A DNA stretch of 64,000 nucleotides from Shouchella clausii (GCF_001598215.1 NZ_BCXJ01000003.1:1-64000); one strand, 5' to 3'. Positions 16,311 to 25,703 are shown, numbered from the stretch's first letter. The notes: generated by a model from the letters alone, not told the origin. A program made the numbers and translations.

Positions 16311-16997
16311 ATGAAAAAAGCTAAAGGACGCATGGATGAAAGCATTCTTGTGTGCGTTTATTACGGGCCAAACGGCGAACGTTTAATCAAACGCGGTGCT
16401 AAAATTGCTAACATGCTTGACTGCCCTTTATATATATTAACGGTTGACCCTCTCCCTTATGATGAATTAGATGCCGAAAAATCGGCCTATATTGACAGGT
16501 GGAAAGAGTTGGCGGAAGAGTATGATGTTGAAGAATTTATTATTCGTGATAATGAAAAAAAACCGGCGGTAAAAGTAATCGCTGAAGTAGCTAGAGAACA
16601 CCATATTACGCAAATCATTATCGGCCAAACGGCCAAAAGTCGATGGGAAGAAATTACGAAAGGTTCCTTTATGAACGTGCTTCTCCGCGAGATTCCTTTC
16701 GTCGATTTCCACGTTGTTTCCTGTGACCGGGCAATCAAAGGGCTCGAAGGCCACTTTGAAAAAGGCGTACGCGCCTACCTAGTAGAAGACGAAGACGGGT
16801 ATCGCCTCATGTTCAGCCATACGAAAGAGGCTAAATACGAAGGCATTTTCTTTAAAGAGACGGGAACGGACTTTAATAATGGCATCTTCAAATTTATGCG
16901 CCATAACAAAATGTGCCAAGTCCACATTACCGATGACCGCGTGACAGAGCCGACTAAAATTTACCCACAATTAAAAGAAGAGGCGTTGCGAAAATAA
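16311..16997 (+). CDS. Stand-alone USP-domain protein resembling the KdpD sensor region
   Basis: A 228-aa soluble protein. Residues ~10-145 form a universal-stress-protein fold most like the USP domain inside KdpD potassium-sensor kinases: ILVCVYYGPNGERLIKRGAKIA matches the KdpD start pattern, and IIIGQTAKSRWEEITKGSFMNVLLREI resembles the KdpD segment GKS..SRW.ELL.GS...LL. No histidine-kinase part follows; the last ~75 residues (ARAYLVEDEDGYRLMF onward) are of unknown fold. It has its own promoter and a terminator at 17024-17059, and faces the mrp operon divergently. A role in K+/Na+ or pH signalling is inference from family and context. GAGGTGATTTTTT precedes the ATG. Confidence 0.7.
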   Translation: MKKAKGRMDESILVCVYYGPNGERLIKRGAKIANMLDCPLYILTVDPLPYDELDAEKSAYIDRWKELAEEYDVEEFIIRDNEKKPAVKVIAEVAREHHITQIIIGQTAKSRWEEITKGSFMNVLLREIPFVDFHVVSCDRAIKGLEGHFEKGVRAYLVEDEDGYRLMFSHTKEAKYEGIFFKETGTDFNNGIFKFMRHNKMCQVHITDDRVTEPTKIYPQLKEEALRK

Positions 16998-17023
16998 GAT
17001 CGTTGCCTTGTAGCGCAACGACA

Positions 17024-17059
17024 AAAAGCCAGTTGAGGACATGAGCTCAACTGGCTTTT
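17024..17059. terminator. Bidirectional intrinsic terminator
   Basis: AAAAGCCAGTTGAG (17024-17037) and CTCAACTGGCTTTT (17046-17059) form a 14-bp perfect stem with A- and T-runs at both ends. It serves both the plus-strand USP gene and the minus-strand nitroreductase gene. Confidence 0.9.
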
Positions 17060-17062
17060 GGC

Positions 17063-17659
17063 TTACTTAAACAATTTTACACGATCTTCAAGCGGCAAAA
17101 ATTCTTTCTCCCCTGGTTCTTGAACAGGTTTGCCAAAAGGCATTTGCGCACGAAGTTTCCATGTTTCCGGAACATTCCATTCTTTTATAACCAACTCGTC
17201 AACAATCGGGTTATAGTGTTGCAACGAAGCGCCAAACCCTTCGTTTTCTAAACCAGTCCACACGGCAAATTGATGCATGCCTGAGGATTGTTCTGACCAA
17301 ATTGGAAAGTTTTCTGCATAAAGCGGGAAAGACTCTTGCAGCTTCAGAATCGGCTCTTGGTCTTCAAAGAATAGTACGGTGCCATAGCCTGCTTTAAATC
17401 CATCCATTTTCTGCTGTGTACCTGAGAAGTCTCCGTCCCCGACAACTGCTTTTAGTGCCTCAGTCGTTAGATCCCAAAACTTGTCATGTTCTTTTCCAAG
17501 CAGAATGATCACCCGCGCCGATTGGGAATTAAACGCAGATGGAACATGTTTTACAGCATGCTCGACGATTTCTTTAATGCGTTCATCTGATGCGACAGCC
17601 TCTTTGCTAATTGCGTAATAGGAACGCCGTTTCTCAATTGCTTCAAAAAAAGTAGCCAT
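17063..17659 (-). CDS. Nitroreductase family oxidoreductase
   Basis: A 198-aa FMN-dependent nitroreductase-fold protein. FFEAIEKRRSYYAISKEAV is the typical N-terminus with the FMN-contacting Arg-Arg-Ser, and the C-terminal part (LRAQMPFGKPVQEPGEKEF) matches the YodC/YfhC-like subgroup. Substrates of such enzymes are quinones, nitroaromatics or other electrophiles. ATG 17659 is preceded by AAAGGAGAG; the frame upstream to 17704 has no ribosome-binding site. It is divergent from an HxlR-type regulator gene that probably controls it. Confidence 0.88.
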   Translation of the reverse strand: MATFFEAIEKRRSYYAISKEAVASDERIKEIVEHAVKHVPSAFNSQSARVIILLGKEHDKFWDLTTEALKAVVGDGDFSGTQQKMDGFKAGYGTVLFFEDQEPILKLQESFPLYAENFPIWSEQSSGMHQFAVWTGLENEGFGASLQHYNPIVDELVIKEWNVPETWKLRAQMPFGKPVQEPGEKEFLPLEDRVKLFK

Positions 17660-17728
17660 TGAAATTCTCTCCTTTGTATGTTTTTTCTTTTTTAGTCTAT
17701 CCAATCGCCGATGAATAAAACAGTACGC

Positions 17729-17738
17729 ACTTTAAAGT
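17729..17738. promoter_or_regulatory. Palindrome in the nitroreductase/HxlR divergent region
   Basis: ACTTTAAAGT is a perfect 10-bp palindrome, extended outward by near-symmetric GTAC elements (GTACGC on one side, AC-GT on the other). Its position between a reductase gene and an HxlR-type regulator gene fits an operator. Confidence 0.45.
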
Positions 17739-17796
17739 ACGTTAGTATAATCAAAGAAACTATAGGATCTACAAAAAAGGGCTTCAAGCAAAAAGA

Positions 17797-17826
17797 TTGT
17801 CTATACCCCATTGTTTGTCATATAGT
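17797..17826 (+). promoter_or_regulatory. Probable sigma-A promoter of the HxlR-type gene
   Basis: TTGTCT (17797-17802), 18-nt spacer, TATAGT (17821-17826), 35 nt upstream of the start codon at 17861. Confidence 0.5.
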
Positions 17827-17860
17827 ATATAAAAAGAAACTGTTTAGAGGAGTGGAAACG

Positions 17861-18202
17861 ATGGAATCCTGCGAAGTAGATACAGCGTTAGAAATTCTTG
17901 TCGGAAAGTGGAAACATAAAATTTTATTTCAGTTAATGACACATGATGTTATGCGGTTTAACGAATTGAAACGCGCCATTCCTGGCATTACCCAAAAAAT
18001 GTTGACTTCACAACTTCGAGAGTTAGAGTCTCATGATATTGTAGAGAGAAAAGTTTATCCACAAATCCCACCAAAAGTGGAGTATTCCATTTCTGAATAC
18101 GGGAAAAGTTTACAGCCTGTTTTAGACGCCATGCACGAGTGGGGCAAGAACCATACGAACCACCTTAACAGGGTATACGCTGAAACAAACGAACAATCCT
18201 AA
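17861..18202 (+). CDS. HxlR family winged-helix transcriptional regulator
   Basis: A 113-aa protein covering the whole HxlR domain: CEVDTALEILVGKWKHKILFQL, RFNELKRAIPGITQKMLTSQLRELE and the wing KVYPQIPPKVEYSISEYG. Cys4 occupies the position of the redox-sensing cysteine found in HypR/YodB-type members, which sense quinones, diamide or hypochlorite. The frame is open upstream to 17711, but AGAGGAGTGGAAACG before the ATG at 17861 and the promoter at 17797-17826 exclude the longer form. It is divergent from the nitroreductase, a classic arrangement for electrophile-inducible detoxification. Confidence 0.9.
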   Translation: MESCEVDTALEILVGKWKHKILFQLMTHDVMRFNELKRAIPGITQKMLTSQLRELESHDIVERKVYPQIPPKVEYSISEYGKSLQPVLDAMHEWGKNHTNHLNRVYAETNEQS

Positions 18203-18264
18203 TCAAAGACCCCATCGCCACATGACGAGGGGGTAAGCTCATTGTCAGCATCGCTTCTGGCTGG

Positions 18265-19263
18265 TTATCCGTGAGTGGCAGCAGCTTCTCTGTGTATCGG
18301 TGTGGTGCCTTCGTATAAGTGACAAGCTGCAAAATGGCCGGGCTTATATTCCTGCATTTGCGGTTCGACGAGCGAGCATCGCTCCATTGCTTTTGGGCAA
18401 CGAGTCCGGAAAACACAGCCACTTGGCGGCGAAAGCGGGCTTGGAATCTCTCCCTTTAGCAAAATTTGCTCGCGCTTATCTTCTAAATCTGGATCTGGAA
18501 TCGGAATCGCAGAAAGCAGGGCTTCTGTGTATGGGTGAAGGGGGTTCTTATAAAGTGCCTCGCTCGTTGACAGCTCGACTAGCTTGCCCAAATACATCAC
18601 ACCAATCCGATCACTTATATGGCGGACCATCGATAAATCGTGAGCAATAAACAGAAAGGTTAGCCCCTTTTCACGTTGGAGTTTACGTAGCAAATTGACA
18701 ATTTGTGCTTGGATTGAGACGTCTAAAGCCGAAATGGGCTCGTCTGCGACAATAAACTCTGGATCGACGGCAAGAGCGCGAGCAATGCCAATTCTTTGCC
18801 GCTGTCCGCCACTAAATTCATGCGGATAGCGATTGGCATGCTCGGCGCCTAAGCCAACTGTTTGCAACAGCTCATAAACCTGTTCCTTACGGCGGTTCCC
18901 TGTATACAGCTGATGTATGTCGATTCCTTCGGCAATGATATCCATTACGACGGAACGGGGGTTTAATGAAGCATATGGATCTTGGAAAATCATTTGCATG
19001 TTTCGGTTTAGTGCCTTTGCTTGCTTTTGTCCAGCTTTATGGACATCGGTGCCTTTAAACTTCACTGACCCCGACGTTCGTTCATATAAACGAAGGATCG
19101 TGCGGCCAAGCGTTGACTTTCCACAGCCTGATTCGCCCACAAGCCCCAGCATTTCTCCTTTTTTAATAGTAAAAGAAACGCCGTCGACCGCTTTAAGCGT
19201 TTGGTTTTTGCGAATAGCAAAATGTTTTTTTAAATCCGTCACTTCCAGTAGCGGTTCACTCAC
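18265..19263 (-). CDS. ykfD: Peptide ABC transporter ATP-binding protein (OppF/YkfD type)
   Basis: A 332-aa ATPase with Walker [10 protein letters not shown], signature [14 protein letters not shown], Walker B FIVADEP and the C-terminal oligopeptide-ABC extension with the cysteine-containing segment [14 protein letters not shown]. It is the last gene of the dpp-ykf operon and the partner ATPase to DppD. I start at GTG 19263, which overlaps the ykfC stop (TAGTG) and lies 6 nt after TTGGAGGGA. A TTG at 19278 would place the ribosome-binding site inside the gene. Confidence 0.92.
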   Translation of the reverse strand: MSEPLLEVTDLKKHFAIRKNQTLKAVDGVSFTIKKGEMLGLVGESGCGKSTLGRTILRLYERTSGSVKFKGTDVHKAGQKQAKALNRNMQMIFQDPYASLNPRSVVMDIIAEGIDIHQLYTGNRRKEQVYELLQTVGLGAEHANRYPHEFSGGQRQRIGIARALAVDPEFIVADEPISALDVSIQAQIVNLLRKLQREKGLTFLFIAHDLSMVRHISDRIGVMYLGKLVELSTSEALYKNPLHPYTEALLSAIPIPDPDLEDKREQILLKGEIPSPLSPPSGCVFRTRCPKAMERCSLVEPQMQEYKPGHFAACHLYEGTTPIHREAAATHG

Positions 19264-20168
19264 TAAATGTCCCTCCAACTAGGCGCACTTAAAAAACGGC
19301 GCACTGCGCAAAGTTCTTTTTCATATATAGTTCCGGCAAGCGGAATTTGCTCGACTGTTTTCCCTGTTTTTGGGGCATGAATCATTTCTCCATCGCCAGC
19401 ATACATAGCTACATGATGAATCGCTCCTTTTCCATTGTCATGACCAAAATAGAGCAAATCGCCGATAGCTGGCCGGCTCGCATCAATGATTTCCCCCGTC
19501 AATACTTGATTGGAGGCATCTCTTGGAATAAGAATGCCGCTAGCACGATGGATCGCATATACAAACCCGGAGCAGTCAAAACCAAATCCACTCATTCCCC
19601 CCCATAGATAGGGGAGACCAATAAACTGGCGAGCGCTTTTTAACAACGCCTCCCCTGTTCGTTCCCTTGGCCGTTCTTCTATATCAGTCCGTTTAACGAT
19701 CCCTGTTCCAAGAGGCGTGTTGACATGGATGACATACTCTTCAACTTCAACTACTGCCAGCTCTGTTCCAAAGCTTAGCGTCAACCATTTTTGGTGGTTT
19801 TCAGTAAACAACGGCGCAACCGTGCTTGAAATACGAACAGTTTTTAGAGCAGGAGCGATCTTTTCTCGAAGCTGACAAAGAGGTATCCATCCTGGGTACC
19901 CTTCTTTATGTTTCGTCGTTGGCTGGTTTGGCAACAGTACTTTAGCCCACTTGTCGACTTCCTGGATGATCAGCACGGTTTCGCCAAACAAAATCTGGCT
20001 TTGGATGCGGTTTTCCGTACAAAGTGCTAAGCGCTCGTTATAGGAAAGCTGTTCAAGCCACTCTTCATAACAACTGTTTACACAGATGATTTTCTCGTCA
20101 ATCGCTCTTGGCGAATCCCGTGATGTCCATAGTGTCACAACTGGCTCGGCTGCCTGTACTTCCTTCAC
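19263..20168 (-). CDS. ykfC: NlpC/P60 gamma-D-glutamyl-L-diamino-acid endopeptidase (YkfC-like)
   Basis: A 301-aa protein with N-terminal SH3-like regions (to about residue 170) and a C-terminal NlpC/P60 domain. The catalytic Cys is in [13 protein letters not shown], the His in [10 protein letters not shown], with a further polar residue in MIHAPKTG. There is no signal peptide, as expected for YkfC, which acts in the cytoplasm on imported murein peptides, cutting the D-Glu-diamino acid bond. The GTG start at 20168 overlaps the ykfA stop by 4 nt (GTGA). Position between the LD-carboxypeptidase and the ATPase matches ykf operons. Confidence 0.92.
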   Translation of the reverse strand: MKEVQAAEPVVTLWTSRDSPRAIDEKIICVNSCYEEWLEQLSYNERLALCTENRIQSQILFGETVLIIQEVDKWAKVLLPNQPTTKHKEGYPGWIPLCQLREKIAPALKTVRISSTVAPLFTENHQKWLTLSFGTELAVVEVEEYVIHVNTPLGTGIVKRTDIEERPRERTGEALLKSARQFIGLPYLWGGMSGFGFDCSGFVYAIHRASGILIPRDASNQVLTGEIIDASRPAIGDLLYFGHDNGKGAIHHVAMYAGDGEMIHAPKTGKTVEQIPLAGTIYEKELCAVRRFLSAPSWRDI

Positions 20169-21103
20169 TGCCCTTCCCCCCTCACGCCAGGTTCAACCAC
20201 TAAACGTTTACGCTCTGTATCTAAAACAGCGATTGCTCCGTATGGAACAGACAATGCAGGTGAACAATGGCCAATTTGAAAACCGCTTATACATGGCTTG
20301 CCAGATGCAGAAAAATAATCGTCCAATACCTCTTCCAGTGTAAACGAATGTTGGCGCTTTTTCGGCTCACAGCCGTTAAAGTTGCCGATAACAAATCCCG
20401 CAGCATCATCAAGCTTACCAGCAAGCTTAAGCTGGTTTAGCATTCGGTCAATTCGATATGGTTCTTCCTCGATTTCTTCAATAAACAAGAGAGCGTCTTT
20501 TGTATCGATTTCATATGGCGTTCCAACCATGTTAGCAAGCAACGTCAAATTCCCGCCAACCAATTTCCCTGTTGCCATGCCTCCCGCTAAAATTTTCAAT
20601 GGCTGAAGTGTTTGCTCAAACACTTGTTGGCGAGGCGCCATGACCTGTGATAATCCGGCTAACGTTGCTCCTTCCAATTCACTATTGCCGAGGTCAGAAC
20701 TGAGCATAGGCCCATGAAACGTCACTAACCCTGTTTGCTGGTGGATCGCAACATGCAAGCACGTAATGTCGCTATAACCCCAAAATACTTTCGGATGTTC
20801 GGCAATTAATTTGTAATTCAGGCGGTCTACAATTCTCGGTGTTCCATATCCTCCGCAAGCACAAAACACGCCGCGAACGTCTTCATTGGCAAACATCGCT
20901 TCCAAGTCAGCAACACGCTCTGCATCCGTACCCCCTAAGTAGCCGTGGCGTTTGCCTACCGAGGGAGCAAGCAACACCCGAAGCCCCATATCTTCATACA
21001 AAGATTTTGCTTTTTCAATACGGGCGATATCTGGTGGGCTTGCCGGAGCGATCACGCCAATGGCATCTCCCTTTTTTAACGCTTTTGGTAAGATAGCCTC
21101 CAT
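20165..21103 (-). CDS. ykfA: Murein-peptide LD-carboxypeptidase, peptidase S66 (YkfA-like)
   Basis: A 312-aa S66-family serine peptidase. The nucleophile Ser is in VFWGYSDITCLH, the Glu in LFIEEIEEEPYRIDRML, and the His in GFQIGHC, giving the Ser-Glu-His triad. These cytoplasmic enzymes release the terminal D-Ala from murein tetrapeptide (LdcA) or cleave related conjugates (MccF). I start at ATG 21103, preceded by AAAGGGGG; the frame runs open to 21133. In B. subtilis ykfB (L-Ala-D/L-Glu epimerase) follows this gene. Here ykfC follows with a 4-nt overlap. Confidence 0.92.
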   Translation of the reverse strand: MEAILPKALKKGDAIGVIAPASPPDIARIEKAKSLYEDMGLRVLLAPSVGKRHGYLGGTDAERVADLEAMFANEDVRGVFCACGGYGTPRIVDRLNYKLIAEHPKVFWGYSDITCLHVAIHQQTGLVTFHGPMLSSDLGNSELEGATLAGLSQVMAPRQQVFEQTLQPLKILAGGMATGKLVGGNLTLLANMVGTPYEIDTKDALLFIEEIEEEPYRIDRMLNQLKLAGKLDDAAGFVIGNFNGCEPKKRQHSFTLEEVLDDYFSASGKPCISGFQIGHCSPALSVPYGAIAVLDTERKRLVVEPGVRGEGQ

Positions 21104-21128
21104 AAGCCATTCCCCCTTTTGCAAAACG

Positions 21129-21162
21129 GGCATGAGGGAAGAGCGCCCTCTCCCCTCATGCC
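21129..21162 (-). terminator. Stem-loop between dppE and ykfA
   Basis: GGCATGAGGG and its complement CCCTCATGCC enclose a 14-nt loop, directly after the dppE stop; on the minus strand a short T-run (CGTTTTGC) follows. Hairpins after solute-binding-protein genes commonly give partial termination and mRNA stabilisation, so ykf genes may be expressed less than dppE. Confidence 0.6.
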
Positions 21163-21164
21163 TT

Positions 21165-22811
21165 TTAATTGATGTCAGCCCATTTCAATTCAATATAGCC
21201 AACAGGATGGCGGACAACACCTGTCACGGAGTCGTTTTCTAAGACTGGCTGGTTATAAAAGTAAAGAGGAAAAATCGGCATTTCTTCCATTAACAGTGCT
21301 TCTGCTTCATGGAGCAACGCAAACCGCCGCTCTTCGTCCCCTTCCTCCTTAGACTCAGCAATTAACCGGTCATACTCTTCGTTTTCCCAACCAGTCCGGT
21401 TCATAGAGCTACCTGTTACAAAACTTTCAAGGAAGTTGACTGGATCAGCGTAGTCGGCGATAAAAGAAGACCGCGACATTTGCAGCTCTAAATTGCGTTG
21501 TTGGTCTAGGAAAACACTTGATTCAACGACTGCTAGGTCAACGGAAACTCCTAAGTTTTCTTCATACATTTGTTGGAGTGTTTCGGCAATGCGCTGATGC
21601 TCATCCACTCCTGAACTATAGGAAAGCGTGACAGGAGGCAATTCTGAATAGCCTTCTTCCGCCATCCCTTCTTCAAGCAATGCTTTTGCTTCGTCTGGGT
21701 CATACTCAAGCAAATCGCCGCCTGATTCTCGGAAATCACCTCCGCCAGGTTCGGTAAATCCGTAGGAAACAAACGCCCCTGCTGGTTCCTGGTTTTGGCG
21801 AATGACGCTATCAACAATCGCCTGGCGGTCAACTGCTTTGGCAAATGCTTGGCGAATTTTTTGATTTTGGAACGGCTCTTCGGTCACCAAAAACCGGTAA
21901 AAGTATGTGCCCGCTTGTTCCAATAGGTCAACTTCGCCCTCTGCAATCAGCTGTTCGGCCATGTCTGCCGGCGGTGCGGCGGCATGAAGGTTTCCTTGTT
22001 CATACATTTGATAGGCGGTCATCGCATCTTCAAGCATTAGCCATTTGACACCGTCAAGAGCGACATTTTCCGCATCCCAATACTGGTCGTTTCTCTCCAT
22101 CCGCAACTCCGAATTATGGTCCCAACCAGCGAGGACAAACGGGCCATTGCTGACATATGTGTCCGCTTCTGTATGCCAATCAGGATTTTCTTCTGCTGTT
22201 GCTTTATGGACTGGGAAAAACGATGGATTGGCAATAATGCTAAGAAAATATTGTTGCGGGCTTGTCAATACGACTTCAAGTGTTTTGTCATCGATAGCCG
22301 TCACGGCCATATCCTCAGCCGAGCCTTCTCCTGCATTGTATTCAGCAGCTCCTTCAATCAATTCCGCTAAAAAAGCCGCTGAGGAAGCGTTCTCTGGCTT
22401 CACAAGTTCTTTCCAGGCATACTCAAAGTCTTCCGCTGTCACAGGCTCCCCATTGGACCAATTGGCATCTTCGCGGATATGGAACGTATACGTCAAACCG
22501 TCATCGGATATTTCCCAACTCTCAGCCGTTGCTTCCTCTGGCGTGTGGTCAGAACCAAGCCGCGTAAGCCCTTCCATTATATTATTCAGCGGCGCATTCG
22601 AAACAGCTTCGAACGCAATTTGTGGGTTCAAAGAAACGGGCTCACTGCCATTGTTTAAAATCAATATTTTTTCCTCTGCTTTTTCTTCTGTACTTGTTTC
22701 CCCCTCCGTTGTTTCTGGTGGATTTTCGTCAGTCGACGTCCCGGTTGTACAAGCCGTGAGCGTCCATACAAAGCTTGCCGCTAGTGGAGCGAAATACCAT
22801 TTCTTTTTCAT
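21165..22811 (-). CDS. dppE: Dipeptide ABC transporter substrate-binding lipoprotein
   Basis: A 548-aa lipoprotein of the SBP_bac_5 family. Signal peptide with lipobox LTAC (Cys about residue 21), then a Thr/Glu-rich linker and the domain start ILNNGSEPVSLNPQIAFEA. The family motif EPVTAEDFEYAWKEL is present. It delivers dipeptides, probably including murein-derived L-Ala-gamma-D-Glu-diaminopimelate, to DppBC. It follows dppD by 13 nt, and a stem-loop follows it. Confidence 0.93.
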   Translation of the reverse strand: MKKKWYFAPLAASFVWTLTACTTGTSTDENPPETTEGETSTEEKAEEKILILNNGSEPVSLNPQIAFEAVSNAPLNNIMEGLTRLGSDHTPEEATAESWEISDDGLTYTFHIREDANWSNGEPVTAEDFEYAWKELVKPENASSAAFLAELIEGAAEYNAGEGSAEDMAVTAIDDKTLEVVLTSPQQYFLSIIANPSFFPVHKATAEENPDWHTEADTYVSNGPFVLAGWDHNSELRMERNDQYWDAENVALDGVKWLMLEDAMTAYQMYEQGNLHAAAPPADMAEQLIAEGEVDLLEQAGTYFYRFLVTEEPFQNQKIRQAFAKAVDRQAIVDSVIRQNQEPAGAFVSYGFTEPGGGDFRESGGDLLEYDPDEAKALLEEGMAEEGYSELPPVTLSYSSGVDEHQRIAETLQQMYEENLGVSVDLAVVESSVFLDQQRNLELQMSRSSFIADYADPVNFLESFVTGSSMNRTGWENEEYDRLIAESKEEGDEERRFALLHEAEALLMEEMPIFPLYFYNQPVLENDSVTGVVRHPVGYIELKWADIN

Positions 22812-22824
22812 CGTTCTTCCCCCT

Positions 22825-23820
22825 TTAAGCTAACTCTTTAAATACTTGTTTGGCGCGTGGATCTTGCAGCCAGCACGAAACAGCATGCGTTCCTGTCATC
22901 TCCGTTTCCGCTGGCATATGGGTACGGCAGACATCCATGGCGTATGCGCAGCGTGGCGCAAATGGGCACCCTGCCGGCGGTGCAAATAAATCAGGCGGCG
23001 TGCCGCCAATCGGTTCAAGCTCAGCTTCACTGCCGTCTAGGCGGGGAACCGAATGTAGCAACCCTTTTGTATAAGGGTGCTGAGGGTTATAAAACAACTC
23101 TCTACGATTGCTTGTTTCAACGATCTTTCCGGCATACATGACATGCACACGGTCAGCAAGCTGAGCGACAACGCCCAAATCATGCGTAATTAACATGATC
23201 GCGACTCCTGTCTGTTGTTGAATGTCTTTAAACAGCTTTAAAATTTGTGCTTGGATGGTGACATCAAGCGCCGTTGTTGGTTCATCAGCAATGAGAATGT
23301 CTGGTTTGCAAATAAGCGCCATCGCAATCATGAGACGCTGCCTCATCCCGCCACTAAACTCATGGGGGTACTGCTTTAGCCGTTCTTTGCCGTTGGCAAT
23401 GCCAACCACTTCAAGCATTTCCAACGCTTTATGATTAGCCTCGCTTACAGATATGGATGTATGCTTGCGGATGCCTTCAGTCAATTGTGTTCCAACTGTT
23501 AATGATGGGTTGAGCGAAGTCATTGGATCTTGAAAAATCATCGAAATTTCGTTCCCTTGAATGCGGCGCATTTTTTTAGCGGACAGTTTCGTCAAATCTT
23601 GGCCTTTAAATAAAATTTCTCCCTGTTTGATCGCGGCGTTCCCTTTCGGCAACAGGCCCATGATGCTTTGGGCTGTTACGCTCTTGCCGCAGCCACTCTC
23701 GCCAACAACAGCAAGTGTTTCCCCTTTTTCCAGACTCAGATTGACTCCGCGGACTGCTTGAACTTCACCGCCATATGTTTTAAACGATATATGCACCTGT
23801 TTTAATTGCAATAAAGCCAA
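22825..23820 (-). CDS. dppD: Dipeptide ABC transporter ATP-binding protein
   Basis: A 331-aa ATPase with Walker [13 protein letters not shown], signature SGGMRQRLMIAMAL, Walker B ILIADEPTTALD and the oligopeptide-transporter C-terminal cysteine segment (CPFAPRCAYAMDVC). It pairs with YkfD to power DppB/DppC. It starts 3 nt after the dppC stop. Confidence 0.94.
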   Translation of the reverse strand: MALLQLKQVHISFKTYGGEVQAVRGVNLSLEKGETLAVVGESGCGKSVTAQSIMGLLPKGNAAIKQGEILFKGQDLTKLSAKKMRRIQGNEISMIFQDPMTSLNPSLTVGTQLTEGIRKHTSISVSEANHKALEMLEVVGIANGKERLKQYPHEFSGGMRQRLMIAMALICKPDILIADEPTTALDVTIQAQILKLFKDIQQQTGVAIMLITHDLGVVAQLADRVHVMYAGKIVETSNRRELFYNPQHPYTKGLLHSVPRLDGSEAELEPIGGTPPDLFAPPAGCPFAPRCAYAMDVCRTHMPAETEMTGTHAVSCWLQDPRAKQVFKELA

Positions 23821-23823
23821 CTG

Positions 23824-24765
23824 CTACCGCCTCCTTGTTTTTGGATCGAGTGCATCTTGGAGACCATCGCCAAAGACGTTAAAGGCAAACATGGTCAGCG
23901 AGATGAAAAAGGCAGGGAAAAACAGACGCCACCAATGGCCTGTCAATATGGAAGACAAACCGTTATTGGCGAGCGAACCCCAGGAAGCAAAAGGCGCTTG
24001 AATGCCAAGCCCTAAAAAACTTAAAAATGCTTCCGCGAAAATGGCTGAGGGGATGGTCAACGTCATTTGGATGATGATTGGCCCCATTGTATTCGGCAGA
24101 AGGCTCTTTCGAATAATATGCGAAGTGCTCCCGCCAAATACTTTTGAAGCAAGCACATACTCATTTTGCTTTAATGACAGCACTTGACCGCGAACAATTC
24201 GCGCCATTCCGACCCACCCGGTTACAGTCAAAGCGATAATAATCGTCAGCAAACCTGGCCCCATAATAACCATAAGCAGTATAACAACTAGCAAGTAAGG
24301 CAAACCGTACAAAATTTCAACGATGCGCATCATGATCGAGTCGACACGCCCGCCTTTGTAACCAGAGATCCCTCCATAAATAATCCCAATCAGGCAATCG
24401 ATCGCGGCTGCAGCAAGGCCAACAAATAGTGAAATCCGAGCACCGTACCAAGTCCTGGCAAACATATCACGGCCAAGCTCGTCTGTGCCAAACCAATGTT
24501 CAGACGAAGGGGGCATGTTGACTTTCGTTAAATCGCCGGCAGTGACGCTATGGGGAGTAATCCATGGACCAATCACTGCCATCACGCCAAGGGCAACCAT
24601 CGTCGCTAGGCCAAACATCGCCAATTTGTTTTCTCGCAAGCGGACCCAGGCTGAATGCCAATAAGACAAGGAGGGGCGAACGACTTTTTCGGCACTATCA
24701 GTCTGTACGGCTTTTTTAAATAGAGCGTCATCAACAGGCTGCTGGTTCGAATCAAGAAGCGCCAT
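23824..24765 (-). CDS. dppC: Dipeptide ABC transporter permease
   Basis: A 313-aa permease with an N-terminal ~45-residue cytoplasmic extension (OppC_N), six membrane helices and the EAA-loop region GWVGMARIVRGQVLSLKQNEYV. The motif HWFGTDELGRDMFARTWYG is characteristic of DppC/OppC. Its ATG overlaps the dppB stop (TAATG). Confidence 0.94.
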   Translation of the reverse strand: MALLDSNQQPVDDALFKKAVQTDSAEKVVRPSLSYWHSAWVRLRENKLAMFGLATMVALGVMAVIGPWITPHSVTAGDLTKVNMPPSSEHWFGTDELGRDMFARTWYGARISLFVGLAAAAIDCLIGIIYGGISGYKGGRVDSIMMRIVEILYGLPYLLVVILLMVIMGPGLLTIIIALTVTGWVGMARIVRGQVLSLKQNEYVLASKVFGGSTSHIIRKSLLPNTMGPIIIQMTLTIPSAIFAEAFLSFLGLGIQAPFASWGSLANNGLSSILTGHWWRLFFPAFFISLTMFAFNVFGDGLQDALDPKTRRR

Positions 24766-25688
24766 TAGTGGCCCTCCTTCCGATGCAGTTTAATTCTTGG
24801 ATCAAGAAAACCGTAAACAATATCAACAAGGAACAGCATAACCAGCAGAATGGCGCTATAAAAAATCGTTGTCCCCATAATCACTGGATAATCGCGGTTA
24901 TTGATCCCTTCAACAAAATAACGACCAATACCCGGTATGGCAAAAATCTTTTCAATCACAAAACTGCCTGTTAAAACGCCGGCGATTAGTGTGCCAAGTA
25001 TAGTCGCAACAGGCATCAGGCCATTCCGCAACGCGTGTTTTACGACAATGGTCACGGGGGATAGCCCTTTTGCCTGAGCTGTCCGGATATAATCTTGTGT
25101 CAGTACATCCACCATCGTTGACCTTGTTAACCTAGCTATAATTGCCATTGGCGACGTAGCAAGAGCAAAAACGGGCAAGATCATATGCTGCCAACTCTGC
25201 CATGTCGCAATAGGCAAATAATCTTTAAATGAGTGTATAAGTAAAGCAGCCAAAATGAAATTAGGGACTGAAAGACCGAGCACGGCAAAAGTCATGAGCG
25301 TATAATCAATTAGGCCATTGCGCTTTAGCGCCGACAAGACCCCTAAAATAACGCCTGAGACAAGGGCAATGGCAATCGCATACACCCCAAGTTCCAAAGA
25401 AACAGGAAAGCCTCTTGCAATTAAATCATTGACGGATACGCCTGGTTGCGCAATCGAAGGCCCGAATTCAAACTGCATGAGCGATTGCAAATACGAGAAG
25501 TACTGGTTGATCACTGGCTGGTCAAGCCCAAAGTAAGCCTCTAAGTTGGCACGGATTGTTTCATTGGTCGTCTGTTCGCTATTGAGCGGCGAACCTGGCA
25601 CCGCATGCATAAGCGTGAAGGTAGCCGTAATAATGACCCATAACGTGATTAGCATCGCTAAAAAACGTTTGCTCACATATTTAAGCAA
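24765..25688 (-). CDS. dppB: Dipeptide ABC transporter permease
   Basis: A 307-aa permease, typical DppB/OppB type: N-terminal helix, an extracytoplasmic loop with LNSEQTTNETIRANLEAYFG, the EAA-loop RSTMVDVLTQDYIRTAQAKG and the end motif IPGIGRYFVEGINNRDYPVI. It lies 15 nt downstream of dppA. Confidence 0.94.
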   Translation of the reverse strand: MLKYVSKRFLAMLITLWVIITATFTLMHAVPGSPLNSEQTTNETIRANLEAYFGLDQPVINQYFSYLQSLMQFEFGPSIAQPGVSVNDLIARGFPVSLELGVYAIAIALVSGVILGVLSALKRNGLIDYTLMTFAVLGLSVPNFILAALLIHSFKDYLPIATWQSWQHMILPVFALATSPMAIIARLTRSTMVDVLTQDYIRTAQAKGLSPVTIVVKHALRNGLMPVATILGTLIAGVLTGSFVIEKIFAIPGIGRYFVEGINNRDYPVIMGTTIFYSAILLVMLFLVDIVYGFLDPRIKLHRKEGH

Positions 25689-25703
25689 GTGGATCGCCTC
25701 TTT

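Noticed and set aside
22045-22833. 262-codon frame opposite dppE
   Set aside because: Antisense shadow of dppE; no ribosome-binding site and low-complexity Ser/Ala composition.
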